A DNA stretch of 64,000 nt, taken from positions 5,084,001 to 5,148,000 of the forward strand of contig NC_012522.1 of assembly GCF_000010805.1 (NCBI RefSeq), written 5' to 3'. How positions within the stretch are numbered: position 1 is the stretch's first letter; the number at the start of each line of letters is the position of its first letter. The notes below the pieces were generated by a model. It had not been told where the DNA came from and ran no database searches. It saw nothing but the letters and a program-made list of their open reading frames with translations. The translations under genes were made by a program, and so were the position numbers. Source of the stretch: Rhodococcus opacus B4 (GTDB taxonomy: Bacteria > Actinomycetota > Actinomycetes > Mycobacteriales > Mycobacteriaceae). Positions 9,244 to 18,482 of the stretch are shown here, piece after piece.

Positions 9244-10920
9244 TCATCCCTCGGACATCGGCACGCGGACGCCGCGCTCGCGGGCGACGTCGGCGGCGTG
9301 GTCGTAGCCGGCGTCGACGTGCCGGATGACGCCCATGCCGGGGTCGTTGGTCAGGACCCGCTCCAGCTTCTCCGCGGCCAGGTCGGTGCCGTCCGCGATG
9401 CACACCTGACCGGCGTGGATGGAGCGTCCCATGCCGACGCCGCCGCCCTGGTGGATGGACACCCACGACGCACCCGAGGCGGTGTTGACGAGCGCGTTGA
9501 GCAGCGGCCAGTCGGCGATCGCGTCGGAGCCGTCGAGCATCGACTCGGTCTCGCGGTACGGCGACGCGACCGATCCGGAATCGAGGTGGTCGCGGCCGAT
9601 GGCGACGGGCGCGGACAGCTCACCGGACGCCACCATCTCGTTGAACTTCAGGCCGGCCTTGTGCCGCTCGCCGTAGCCGAGCCAGCAGATGCGAGCGGGC
9701 AGACCCTCGAACGCGACCTTCTCGCCTGCCATCGTGATCCAGCGCTTCAGGTGCTCGTTCTCGGGGAACAGTTCGAGGATCGCCTTGTCGGTGGCCTCGA
9801 TGTCCTTCGGGTCGCCCGACAGCGCGGCCCAGCGGAACGGGCCGAGGCCCTCCTCGAACAGCGGACGGATGTAGGCGGGCACGAATCCCGGGAAGTCGAA
9901 CGCGCGATCGTAGCCGGCCTTGCGGGCCTCGTCGCGGATGGAGTTGCCGTAGTCGAACACCTCGGCGCCCTTGTCGAGGAAGCCGACCATCGCGGCGACG
10001 TGGCGGGCCATCGACGCGCGGGAGTCCTCGGTGAACTTCACCGGGTCCTTGTCGGCCATCGCCTTCATGTCGGCGAAATCGATGCCGAGCGGCAGGTACG
10101 ACAGGGGGTCGTGGGCCGACGTCTGGTCGGTGACGATGTCGATGGGGGCGTTCATGGCGAGCAGTTCGGGGAAGATCTCGGCGGCGTTGCCCTCGAGGCC
10201 GATGGACAGCGGACGCTTCGCGTCGCGGGCCTCGATCGCCAGGCGCAGGGCGTCGTGGATGTCGGTGGCCTTGGTGTCGAGGTACTTGTGCGCGATCCGG
10301 CGGTCGATGCGGGTGACGTCGCAGTCCACGCAGATCGCGACGCCGTCGTTCATCGTCACGGCGAGGGGCTGCGCGCCGCCCATGCCGCCGAGTCCCGCGG
10401 TCAGGGTGATGGTGCCGGCGAGCGAGCCGCCGAAGCGCTTGCGGGCGACGGCGCCGAACGTCTCGTACGTGCCCTGCAGGATGCCCTGCGTGCCGATGTA
10501 GATCCAGGACCCGGCCGTCATCTGCCCGTACATGATGAGTCCGAGGGCGTCGAGCTTGCGGAACTCCTCCCAGTTGGCCCAGTCGCCGACGAGGTTCGAG
10601 TTCGCCAGCAGCACGCGGGGCGCCCACTCGCTGGTGCGGAACACACCGACCGGCTTGCCGGACTGCACCAGCATCGTCTCGTCCGACTTCAGGGTCTTCA
10701 ACGTGCGGACCATCGCGTCGAATGCTTCCCAGCTGCGCGCGGCCTTGCCGGTGCCGCCGTAGACGACGAGGGAGTCGGGGTGTTCGGCGACCTCGGGGTC
10801 GAGGTTGTTCATCAGCATGCGCAGGGCGCCTTCTTGCTGCCAGCCGAGGGTCGTCAGTTCGGTGCCGCGGGGCGCCGACACGTGGCGGGGTCCGGAAACC
10901 GGAGGCGTCGTGGTGGTCAT
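9244..10920 (-). CDS. hutU: urocanate hydratase
   Basis: Urocanase converts urocanate to imidazolonepropionate using tightly bound NAD+. The 558-residue length matches the family. Conserved stretches include [15 protein letters not shown] near the N-terminus, the [16 protein letters not shown] segment, the Rossmann-like [14 protein letters not shown] and the active-site region [14 protein letters not shown] with its cysteine. I chose the ATG at 10920 because it is preceded by AAGGAG. It is the first of three hut genes; the NCS1 permease lies 59 bp upstream on the same strand. No histidine ammonia-lyase gene (hutH) is in the window. Confidence 0.95.
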   Translation of the reverse strand: MTTTTPPVSGPRHVSAPRGTELTTLGWQQEGALRMLMNNLDPEVAEHPDSLVVYGGTGKAARSWEAFDAMVRTLKTLKSDETMLVQSGKPVGVFRTSEWAPRVLLANSNLVGDWANWEEFRKLDALGLIMYGQMTAGSWIYIGTQGILQGTYETFGAVARKRFGGSLAGTITLTAGLGGMGGAQPLAVTMNDGVAICVDCDVTRIDRRIAHKYLDTKATDIHDALRLAIEARDAKRPLSIGLEGNAAEIFPELLAMNAPIDIVTDQTSAHDPLSYLPLGIDFADMKAMADKDPVKFTEDSRASMARHVAAMVGFLDKGAEVFDYGNSIRDEARKAGYDRAFDFPGFVPAYIRPLFEEGLGPFRWAALSGDPKDIEATDKAILELFPENEHLKRWITMAGEKVAFEGLPARICWLGYGERHKAGLKFNEMVASGELSAPVAIGRDHLDSGSVASPYRETESMLDGSDAIADWPLLNALVNTASGASWVSIHQGGGVGMGRSIHAGQVCIADGTDLAAEKLERVLTNDPGMGVIRHVDAGYDHAADVARERGVRVPMSEG

Positions 10921-10979
10921 GGCGTGTACTCCTTGATGGTCGAACGAGAGAGGTGGAAGAGTCTGGGGTTCAGCGAAAT

Positions 10980-12416
10980 TCACTGTCGCGAATCAGCCAT
11001 GGCGGTGTGTTCGGGGTAGATCATGGCCGGGGGCGGGTTGCTGCTGCGCCGTGCGAGCGGGTAGTAGATCGCGGCGGTGAAGACGATGCCGACGATCCAC
11101 GAGATGTCCGCGCCGCCCAGCATGTCCGTCACCGGGCCGGTGTAGAGCTTCTGTGCGAGGAACGGGATCTGCGCGACGACGCCGAGGGCGTAGCAGCTCA
11201 TCGCGGTCTTGTTCCAGCGGCCGTAGCGGCCCGCGGGGTCGTACAGGGCCGGGATGTCGACCCGTTCCTTGGAGATGAGGTAGTAGTCGATCAGGTTGAT
11301 GGCGCTCCACGGGGTGAAGACCATCAGCAGCACGAGGACGAAGTTCTTGAAGTTGTTGAGGAAGTCGGCGCTGGCACCGATCGCGATCAGCATCGACACG
11401 GCGACGAACCCGATGATGTACAGGGTGCGGGCCCGGGACGAGATGCGCGACTGCCCGTTGAACGCGGTCACGGTGGTGAGGATCGACATGAATCCGCCGT
11501 ACGCGTTGAGGCAGTTGACGGTGAGCTTCCCGACCAGGATCACCAGGTAGATCATCAGGGCGATCACGGCGGGTCCGGCGAGTTCGCCGATGAAGCCGAC
11601 CTGGTCGCTGAGGAACGCATCGCCGGCGACGGCCGCGACGAGCGCGCCGAGCGTCATCGACCACTGCGAGCCGATCACGCTGCCCGCGAACGTCGACCAG
11701 AAGGTCTTGCGTTCGCTCGTCGAGCGCGGCAGGTAGCGGGAGTAGTCCGCGACGTACGGTCCGAACGTCAGCTGCCAGCCGGCTCCGAGCGAGATCGCGA
11801 GGAGGAACGTGACGATGTCGAAGCCCTTGATCCCGACGAACGCGGCCACGTCGTACTCGGCGAACAGGCGGAACAGGAGGTAGGTGAAGCCGATGATGCC
11901 GACGACGGTCGCGACCTTGCCGACCACGTGGATGAGCTTGTACCCGGTCACCGCCACGAACGCGGTCATCGCGCCGAAGATGAGGATGCCGACGGTGGCG
12001 TTGTCGATGTGGAGGATTTCGTTCACGGCCTGACCGGCGAGGACGCTGCCGGTCGCGGCGAACCCGAGGTACATCAGGACGACGAGGACGAGCGGGAGCA
12101 CGGCGCCGAGAACGCCGAACTGGGCCCGGCTCGAGATCATCTGCGGCAGGCCGAGGCGCGGTCCCTGAGCGGAGTGCAGGGCCATGACGGCGCCGCCGAA
12201 GATATTGCCGATCAGCAGGCCCACGATGGCCCACAGTGCGTCGGCGCCGAAGACGACCGCGAGGGCGCCGTCCACGATCGCGGTGATCTGCATGTTGGCG
12301 CCGAACCAGAGCGTGAACTGGCTGCGCGGAGATCCGTGGCGCTCGTCGTCCGGGACGACGTCGATGGTGCGACGCTCCGGCGCGAGGCTGATCTCGGGAG
12401 GTCCCTCGTGTGTCAT
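10980..12416 (-). CDS. NCS1-family permease (cytosine/purine/hydantoin type), probable hut-linked transporter
   Basis: The 478-residue membrane protein has about 12 hydrophobic segments. It shows NCS1 features: [20 protein letters not shown] in the first helix region, and [24 protein letters not shown]1 proteins usually import nucleobases, hydantoins or related ring compounds with a cation. Its place directly upstream of hutUIG, in the same direction, suggests import of histidine, urocanate or a related imidazole, but this is inference. I chose the ATG at 12416; a GTG 30 nt upstream is an alternative. The start faces the glutamate dehydrogenase gene across a 228-bp divergent region. Confidence 0.85.
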   Translation of the reverse strand: MTHEGPPEISLAPERRTIDVVPDDERHGSPRSQFTLWFGANMQITAIVDGALAVVFGADALWAIVGLLIGNIFGGAVMALHSAQGPRLGLPQMISSRAQFGVLGAVLPLVLVVLMYLGFAATGSVLAGQAVNEILHIDNATVGILIFGAMTAFVAVTGYKLIHVVGKVATVVGIIGFTYLLFRLFAEYDVAAFVGIKGFDIVTFLLAISLGAGWQLTFGPYVADYSRYLPRSTSERKTFWSTFAGSVIGSQWSMTLGALVAAVAGDAFLSDQVGFIGELAGPAVIALMIYLVILVGKLTVNCLNAYGGFMSILTTVTAFNGQSRISSRARTLYIIGFVAVSMLIAIGASADFLNNFKNFVLVLLMVFTPWSAINLIDYYLISKERVDIPALYDPAGRYGRWNKTAMSCYALGVVAQIPFLAQKLYTGPVTDMLGGADISWIVGIVFTAAIYYPLARRSSNPPPAMIYPEHTAMADSRQ

Positions 12417-12525
12417 AGGCCTGTGTCTCTCTGTGACGAGTCCGGCAGCTGCTGGTCGGTCCCGGGTGCTCTGTCCCATGTCCTGAATCCAGTGTGCTCT
12501 GACTCACGTTTTTTATCGCCTTAGA

Positions 12526-12545
12526 TGTATAGTCCTGTATAGACA
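12526..12545. promoter_or_regulatory. candidate HutC operator (tandem TGTATAG boxes)
   Basis: In the divergent region between the permease and glutamate dehydrogenase genes, TGTATAG occurs at 12526 and again at 12536. They are exactly 10 bp (one helical turn) apart, and the second is part of TGTATAGACA. HutC/GntR-family regulators bind TGT-ATA-ACA-like palindromes in other bacteria. A HutC-like GntR gene lies downstream of the dehydrogenase. Binding is inferred. Confidence 0.5.
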
Positions 12546-12644
12546 ACCCCCTGTCAAGCGTTCTCCAAGGACCCAGCCGAGAAGCGTGCCGGCCCGCCAC
12601 TGCACCAGCCGGGAGTCCCGATGCTCCCGACGGAAGGTACTGAC

Positions 12645-15600
12645 ATGAGAGTAATTTCGACGTCCTCACACTCGCTCGAGGGCGATGAGCAGCTGTTTTC
12701 CGACCAGGAGACGCGTGAGCGCTTCCTCGACCTCTACCTCCGCACCGCAGGTCACCCCTATGCCGAGAACGCGGATCCCGAGGTGCGCGATCGAATCGCG
12801 AACACCCATCTCGAGACGGGGCGGCACCGGATCCCCGGCACCGCGGTCGTGCGCGGCCTCGAAGCCGCAGACCCCAGCGGGATCGGACCCGCGGTGCAGA
12901 TCGTCACCGACGACATGGCGCTGCTCGTCGAATCGGTGCTCCTGACCGCGGCCAGGGTCGGCGCCCCCATCGCGGAGGCACTGCATCCGGTCCTCGTCGC
13001 CCGCCGCACGGAGTCGGGCACCCTCAGCGACGTGCGTCCGGCCGCCGACGCGGGGACGGCGGAGTCCTGGATTCATGTGGGTCTGCGCTCCGACACCACC
13101 GACTCCGTCGTCGGGGCACTCGTCGAATCCCTGACCGCCGTCCTCGCCGACGTCCGCCGCGTCAACGCGGATCTGGCGCGCATGCGCGAACTGCAGATCC
13201 AGGTGTCCGAGCAACTCGACGCGCAGGCCGGGCAGGACCCGCTGTCCGAAGAACTCGGGGAGGCCGCCGACTTCCTGAGGTGGTGCGAAGCCGGCAACTT
13301 CACCGTTCTCGGATATGCGCGGTACGGCGACGACGGCGCATCACGGGAGAGTCTCGGCGTGCTCCACGACCGGGAGGATGATCGCCCGCAGGTCACCGGA
13401 TCCGGGCCCGTACTCGCGATCGGGCAGGCGGCGCTTCCGGTGTCCGTGCACCGGTCGTCGTATCCGTCCGTCGTCGGTGTCCGCGCCGCAGATGTCGAGC
13501 ACCGTTTCGTCGGCGTTTTCACGCCCGCGGGCCGACACGAGAACGTCCTGGACATTCCGGGTGCGGGCCGCCGGGTGCGGGCGCTGCTCGACCGCGCCGG
13601 CTTCGACATCGATTCCTTCTCCGGGCAGGCCGTGCTGCAGGTCGTGCAGGCGCTGCCGCTGACCGAGTTGTTCGCGGCGAGCCCGGACTCGCTGCATTCG
13701 GCCCTCACCGAGGTCGCCGGGATCACCGCCCGCGAACACATCCACCTGTTCCTGCGTGCGGATGCCGTCGGCGACAGCATGTCGGCGCTGGTGTTCATTC
13801 CCCGCGACCGGTACAACACCCGCACCCGTCTGGCGGCCCAGCGGGTCCTGTTGGACGAGTTGACCGGCACCGCCGTCGAATACACCACCAACGTGTCCGA
13901 GTACCCGCTGGCCATGGTGCACTTCACGATGCGCGTCCCGGCGGGCACCGAGGTGACGGACACGAGGCGCCTGGAGATTCAGCGCCGGATTTCCCGGGCC
14001 TGCCGGACGTGGGAAGACCGGTTCCGCGGTCATTCCGGTGCGGTCGAACGAGACCTCCTCGCGCACTACGCGGACCACTTCCCCGAGGGGTACAAGCACG
14101 ACTTCGACACCCGGCGCGCCCATGCGGATCTGGCGGTGTTCGAGAGTCTGACGGACGGCGCGATCGACACTCGGCTCGAGGCGAGCGACGCCGCCGACTG
14201 GCGCTTCACCCTCTTCGTCGGCGGTGCGCCCGCTTCACTCGGCGACGTGCTTCCGATCCTGCAGAGCCTCGGTGTCGCCGTGCTCGACGAGCGCCCGTAC
14301 ACGGTCGTGAACAGTCGCGGAACAGACTGCTGGATGTACGAATTCGGGATTTGCCACGCGGCGGCGGGGCGGGTGGACGACGGACTGCCGCGACGGGTCA
14401 CCGAGACGTTCGCCGCGGCGTGGGAATCGCGTTCGGAGACGGACAGTTTCAACGAACTCGTGCTCCGGGCGGGCCTCGACTGGCGGGAGGTGGAGGTGCT
14501 GCGGGCCTACGCGCGTTACCTCCGGCAGGGCGGGTTCCCGTACAGCCAGAACCACATCGCGACTGTCCTCGGGGATCACCCGGAGATCTCGCAGGCACTG
14601 ATCCGGCTGTTCGCCGCGCGATTCGACCCGGACTGCGCAGGGGATTCCGGCGACCTGGCCGGCTCGCTGGAAGCGGCGATCGGCGACGTGCTCGGTCTCG
14701 ACGCCGACCGCATCCTGCGTGCCTACCTCAACGTGGTGCTGGCGACGCTGCGCACCAACCGCTACGCGCACCGGGGGCGCGAACGCAGCGTCCTGTCGTT
14801 CAAATTCGATCCGCAGCGGATCCCGGAACTGCCCCAGCCACGGCCGCGCTTCGAGATCTATGTCTACTCACCGTGGGTGGAGGGCGTGCACATGCGCTTC
14901 GGCGCCGTCGCGCGGGGCGGCCTGCGGTGGTCCGACCGCAAGGAGGACTTCCGCACCGAGGTGCTCGGCCTGGTGAAGGCGCAGGCGGTCAAGAACTCGG
15001 TTATCGTGCCCGTCGGCGCGAAGGGTGGGTTCGTCGTTACGCGTCCACCGGCCCCCACCGGCGACCCGGCACGGGATCGGGACGCGCAGCGCGCCGAGGG
15101 GGTGCGCTGCTACCGCAGCTTCATCAGCGGACTGCTCGACGTCACCGACAACGTGGACCTCGCGAGCGGTGCCGTGATCCCGGCGCCGCGGGTGGTGCGC
15201 CACGACGGCGACGACACGTACCTCGTCGTCGCCGCGGACAAGGGCACCGCGACCTTCTCCGACATCGCGAACGACGTTGCCGCACAGTACGGATTCTGGC
15301 TCGGTGACGCATTCGCGTCCGGCGGGTCCGTCGGCTACGACCACAAGGCGCTCGGCATCACCGCACGCGGCGCGTGGGAGAGCGTGAAACGGCACTTCCG
15401 GGAGATGGGGGTCGACACCCAGTCGGAGGAATTCACGGCCGTCGGGATCGGCGACATGAGCGGCGACGTGTTCGGCAACGGAATGCTGGCCAGCCCGCAC
15501 ATCCGGCTCGTCGCCGCGTTCGATCACCGGCACGTGTTCCTGGATCCGAATCCCGACGCGGCCGCGTCCTTCGCGGAGCGGGAACGCCTCTTCGCGATGC

Positions 15601-17327
15601 CGCGCTCGTCGTGGGCGGACTACGCACCCGACCTGATCAGCGCGGGCGGCGGTGTGTGGGAACGATCGAGGAAGAGTGTTCCGGTCAGTGAGGAGGCGCG
15701 GCGCGCGCTCGGGCTGGCACCCGGGACCACCGAACTGTCACCACCCGAATTGGTGCGCGCGATCCTGCGGGCGCCGGTGGACCTGCTGTGGAACGGCGGG
15801 ATCGGGACGTACGTGAAGGCGGGCGCCGAGATCCACCTCGACGTGGGGGACAAGGGCAACGACGGCGTGCGGGTGGACGGCGCCGACGTCCGGGCGCGGG
15901 TGATCGGTGAGGGCGGCAACCTCGGCCTCACCCAGCTGGGACGCATCGAATTCTCCCGCAACGGCGGGCGCATCAACACGGACGCTCTCGACAACTCGGC
16001 GGGGGTGGACTGCTCCGATCACGAGGTCAACATCAAGGTGCTGCTCGACGGTCTGGTCAGCGGAGGCCGTCTCGCCGCGGAGGATCGCGCGGGTCTGCTC
16101 GCCGAGATGTCCGAGGAGGTGTCTGTTCTCGTGCTCTCCGACAACATCGCCCAGAACGACGTTCTGGGCACGGGCCGCGCCGACGCCGCCGCGTCGGTCG
16201 CGGTGCACGGACGGCTCGTCGGCCACCTCGAAGGGCGCTACGGGCTGGACCGCGCCATCGAGGTGCTGCCGTCCCGAAAGGAGTTCGCCGCCCGGGAGCG
16301 CGCCGGAACGGGACTCACCTCACCCGAACTCGCGACGCTGATGGCCCACGTCAAGCTGGCCCTGAAATCGGATCTCCTGTCCGGCGACCTGCCCGACAGC
16401 CCGGCGTTCGCGGACGCCCTCGCCGGGTACTTCCCGCGCCGGCTCCGGGAGTCGTTCGGCGACGCCATCGGCGAACACCCGCTGCGCCGGGAGATCGTCG
16501 CGACGGTCCTCACCAACGACGTCGTCGACAACGGCGGCATCACGTACGCCTTCCGGCTGGGGGAGGAGGCCGGTGCGAGCGGCGCCGACGCCGTGCGCGC
16601 GTTCGCGGTGGTCTCGGAGGTGTTCGACCTGCCGTCGCTGCGCCGCGACATCCGGGACGCCGAACTCGACGCCGCGCTGTCGGACGAGTTGACGCTGTTC
16701 ACCCGTCGGCTGCTCGACCGGGCGTCGCGGTGGATGCTCACCCGCAGGCCCCAGCCGCTGGCGGTCGGGGCGGAGATCAGCCGATTCCGTGACCGGGTCG
16801 CGGACCTGACCCCGCACGTCGCGGGCTGGCTGTGCGGCGAGGATGCGGAGAGCCTGCGGAGCCGCACCGCCGCGCTCGTGGCCCGCGGTGTTCCCGTCGA
16901 CCTGGCCGGGCGGGTGCAACTCCTCCTCGACCGGTTCGCGCTCCTCGACATCGTCGAGATCGCCGACATCACCGCACGCGACCCCCGCGAGGTCGCCGAG
17001 GTGTACTACCGGCTGGGGGAGTGCCTCGGGCTGGTGCACCTTCTCGTCGGCGTCTCGCAGCTCGGCAGGGGCACCCGGTGGAACGCGCTGGCCCGGCTGT
17101 CGTTGCGTGACGAGTTGTACGACACGATCCGGGCGCTGTGCCTCGACGTGATCGCGGGCAGCGAAATCGCGGACACGGCGGAACAGAAGATCGGGGAGTG
17201 GGAGGACCGCAACGCGGCCCGGCTGGCGCGGGCCCGTCACACCCTCGACGCCGTCACGGAATCTGGTGAGCACGACCTGGCCGCCCTCTCCGTCGCGACC
17301 AGGCAACTCCGCAGCATGGTGAGGTGA
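12645..17327 (+). CDS. gdhB: NAD-specific glutamate dehydrogenase, large 180-kDa type
   Basis: The 1560-residue protein is the large NAD-dependent glutamate dehydrogenase found in actinobacteria and proteobacteria, which deaminates glutamate to 2-oxoglutarate. The N-terminal third (residues 1-700) is the regulatory, ACT-like part. The catalytic core is around residues 740-1150: RGGLRWSDRKEDFRTEVLGL, KAQAVKNSVIVPVGAKGGFV with the catalytic lysines, and GGGVWERSRKSVP. RVIGEGGNLGLTQLGR is the nucleotide-binding region. I chose the ATG at 12645 with GGAAGG upstream. Its position between the hut genes and a HutC-like regulator suggests that it takes the glutamate made by HutG into the TCA cycle (inference). 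Confidence 0.93.
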   Translation: MRVISTSSHSLEGDEQLFSDQETRERFLDLYLRTAGHPYAENADPEVRDRIANTHLETGRHRIPGTAVVRGLEAADPSGIGPAVQIVTDDMALLVESVLLTAARVGAPIAEALHPVLVARRTESGTLSDVRPAADAGTAESWIHVGLRSDTTDSVVGALVESLTAVLADVRRVNADLARMRELQIQVSEQLDAQAGQDPLSEELGEAADFLRWCEAGNFTVLGYARYGDDGASRESLGVLHDREDDRPQVTGSGPVLAIGQAALPVSVHRSSYPSVVGVRAADVEHRFVGVFTPAGRHENVLDIPGAGRRVRALLDRAGFDIDSFSGQAVLQVVQALPLTELFAASPDSLHSALTEVAGITAREHIHLFLRADAVGDSMSALVFIPRDRYNTRTRLAAQRVLLDELTGTAVEYTTNVSEYPLAMVHFTMRVPAGTEVTDTRRLEIQRRISRACRTWEDRFRGHSGAVERDLLAHYADHFPEGYKHDFDTRRAHADLAVFESLTDGAIDTRLEASDAADWRFTLFVGGAPASLGDVLPILQSLGVAVLDERPYTVVNSRGTDCWMYEFGICHAAAGRVDDGLPRRVTETFAAAWESRSETDSFNELVLRAGLDWREVEVLRAYARYLRQGGFPYSQNHIATVLGDHPEISQALIRLFAARFDPDCAGDSGDLAGSLEAAIGDVLGLDADRILRAYLNVVLATLRTNRYAHRGRERSVLSFKFDPQRIPELPQPRPRFEIYVYSPWVEGVHMRFGAVARGGLRWSDRKEDFRTEVLGLVKAQAVKNSVIVPVGAKGGFVVTRPPAPTGDPARDRDAQRAEGVRCYRSFISGLLDVTDNVDLASGAVIPAPRVVRHDGDDTYLVVAADKGTATFSDIANDVAAQYGFWLGDAFASGGSVGYDHKALGITARGAWESVKRHFREMGVDTQSEEFTAVGIGDMSGDVFGNGMLASPHIRLVAAFDHRHVFLDPNPDAAASFAERERLFAMPRSSWADYAPDLISAGGGVWERSRKSVPVSEEARRALGLAPGTTELSPPELVRAILRAPVDLLWNGGIGTYVKAGAEIHLDVGDKGNDGVRVDGADVRARVIGEGGNLGLTQLGRIEFSRNGGRINTDALDNSAGVDCSDHEVNIKVLLDGLVSGGRLAAEDRAGLLAEMSEEVSVLVLSDNIAQNDVLGTGRADAAASVAVHGRLVGHLEGRYGLDRAIEVLPSRKEFAARERAGTGLTSPELATLMAHVKLALKSDLLSGDLPDSPAFADALAGYFPRRLRESFGDAIGEHPLRREIVATVLTNDVVDNGGITYAFRLGEEAGASGADAVRAFAVVSEVFDLPSLRRDIRDAELDAALSDELTLFTRRLLDRASRWMLTRRPQPLAVGAEISRFRDRVADLTPHVAGWLCGEDAESLRSRTAALVARGVPVDLAGRVQLLLDRFALLDIVEIADITARDPREVAEVYYRLGECLGLVHLLVGVSQLGRGTRWNALARLSLRDELYDTIRALCLDVIAGSEIADTAEQKIGEWEDRNAARLARARHTLDAVTESGEHDLAALSVATRQLRSMVR

Positions 17328-17356
17328 CGCCGGGCGCACCGCGCGATTGCGGCTTA

Positions 17357-17400
17357 CCCGTGCAGTCGGCCGATAGACTGCAGACGGCCGACTGCACGGG
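17357..17400. terminator. perfect 16-bp inverted repeat between gdh and the GntR gene
   Basis: CCCGTGCAGTCGGCCG (17357-17372) and its exact reverse complement (17385-17400) flank a 12-nt loop. The stem is very GC-rich with no following T-run. It begins 29 bp after the dehydrogenase stop and ends 27 bp before the GntR start, so it may be a factor-dependent terminator or an operator for the regulator. Confidence 0.6.
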
Positions 17401-17427
17401 AAGTTCGTCGGTGCCGCAGAGGAATGG

Positions 17428-18195
17428 GTGTCAGTGGTAGAGATCGCAGTAGTCGACGCGGAGCTTGCTGCGTTGTACAACGGACCGGGGACGGAGTCGG
17501 CCCCGGCGTACGAACGCGTCAAGCATCTGATCGTGTCGCAGATCAACGCCGGCCGCTGGCAGGAGGGCGATCAGCTGCCTTCGGAGAATCAGCTCGTGGG
17601 CGCTCTGGGGCTGTCCCGCATGACCATCAACCGCGCGCTGCGCGAACTCAGCGCCGAGGGTCTCGTGGTGCGCCTGATGGGGGTGGGCACGTTCGTGGCG
17701 GCCACGAAGACGGCGTCGCCGCTGTTCGAGGTCAAGAACATCGCGGACGAGATCCAGCAGCGCGGACATCGGCATCGAACCGAAGTGGTGTACGTGCGTG
17801 AGGAAGACGCCGATCCGGCTAACGCCTTCATCCGGGATTCCATCCGCGGCAAGGTGTTCCATTCCCTGATGATCCACTACGAGGACGACACGCCGATCCA
17901 GCTCGAAGACCGGTTCGTCAATCCCGCCGAGGCGCCAGGGTATCTAGATCAGGACTTCACCCAGCAGACGCCCAATCACTATCTGAGCGTGGAAGCCCCG
18001 CTGACGAGGGGCGAGCACGTCGTCGAAGCGATCCTCGGATCGCCCGACGAATGCCGGCTCCTCCACATCGAGCGTTCCGAACCCTGCCTGCTGATCCGGC
18101 GCCGCACCTGGTCCTCGCGAGGACTCGTCAGCGCCGCCCGGCTCGTGCACCCCGGGTCGCGGAACCGGCTCGAGGGGACGTTCGGGACGGGCTGA
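17428..18195 (+). CDS. hutC: GntR-family regulator, HutC subfamily; probable hut repressor
   Basis: The 255-residue protein starts at a GTG with AGAGGAA upstream. Residues about 25-90 are the GntR winged HTH (AYERVKHLIVSQINAGRWQE, then SENQLVGALGLSRMTINRAL). The C-terminal half is a UTRA effector domain (IQLEDRFVNPAEAPGYLDQD; PCLLIRRRTWSSRG). UTRA-type GntR proteins include HutC, which senses urocanate and represses hut operons. The gene lies downstream of glutamate dehydrogenase and near the divergent hut genes. Subfamily placement is by motif and context; the true ligand is not proven. Confidence 0.85.
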   Translation: MSVVEIAVVDAELAALYNGPGTESAPAYERVKHLIVSQINAGRWQEGDQLPSENQLVGALGLSRMTINRALRELSAEGLVVRLMGVGTFVAATKTASPLFEVKNIADEIQQRGHRHRTEVVYVREEDADPANAFIRDSIRGKVFHSLMIHYEDDTPIQLEDRFVNPAEAPGYLDQDFTQQTPNHYLSVEAPLTRGEHVVEAILGSPDECRLLHIERSEPCLLIRRRTWSSRGLVSAARLVHPGSRNRLEGTFGTG

Positions 18196-18482
18196 CGCGT
18201 TGCGCGGCGGGCCACGCGCCCCAGTGCGCCGAGGCAGCAGATCGCGGCGAAGAACGGTGAAAACTCTCGTGCTGCACTGCGGATCTGAGCGTCGAGACGG
18301 TGCACGAGTTCGGTGTGCCCGGTGTCGGTGAGGGCGTCCGGGCACAATTGCACCGTACCGGTCTATACAAACTGGGACGAACCTCGCGATTCGGGCGCCA
18401 CGACCTCGGCTTTGTCACGATTGGGTCACGGCCCGCTACGGTGGATCGTTGACCACGACGCCGATCATGAAAGAACAAATTC
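18196..18482. other. intergenic region with no gene recognised
   Basis: There is no convincing coding sequence in this 287-bp stretch. It contains GTCTATACA at 18361, the reverse complement of part of the HutC-like box near 12536, but no hut gene follows. A nine-codon frame with an ATG at 18467 overlaps the start of the next gene out of frame and lacks a ribosome-binding site. Confidence 0.5.

Noticed and set aside
8725-11019. 764-codon plus-strand open frame antisense to hutI and hutU
   Set aside because: The minus-strand hut genes are unmistakable by motif and length; the antisense frame has no family character.
18361-18369. GTCTATACA, resembling the HutC-like box, upstream of the GT87 gene
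   Set aside because: It is a single short match with no hut function downstream; it may be chance and was not called an operator.
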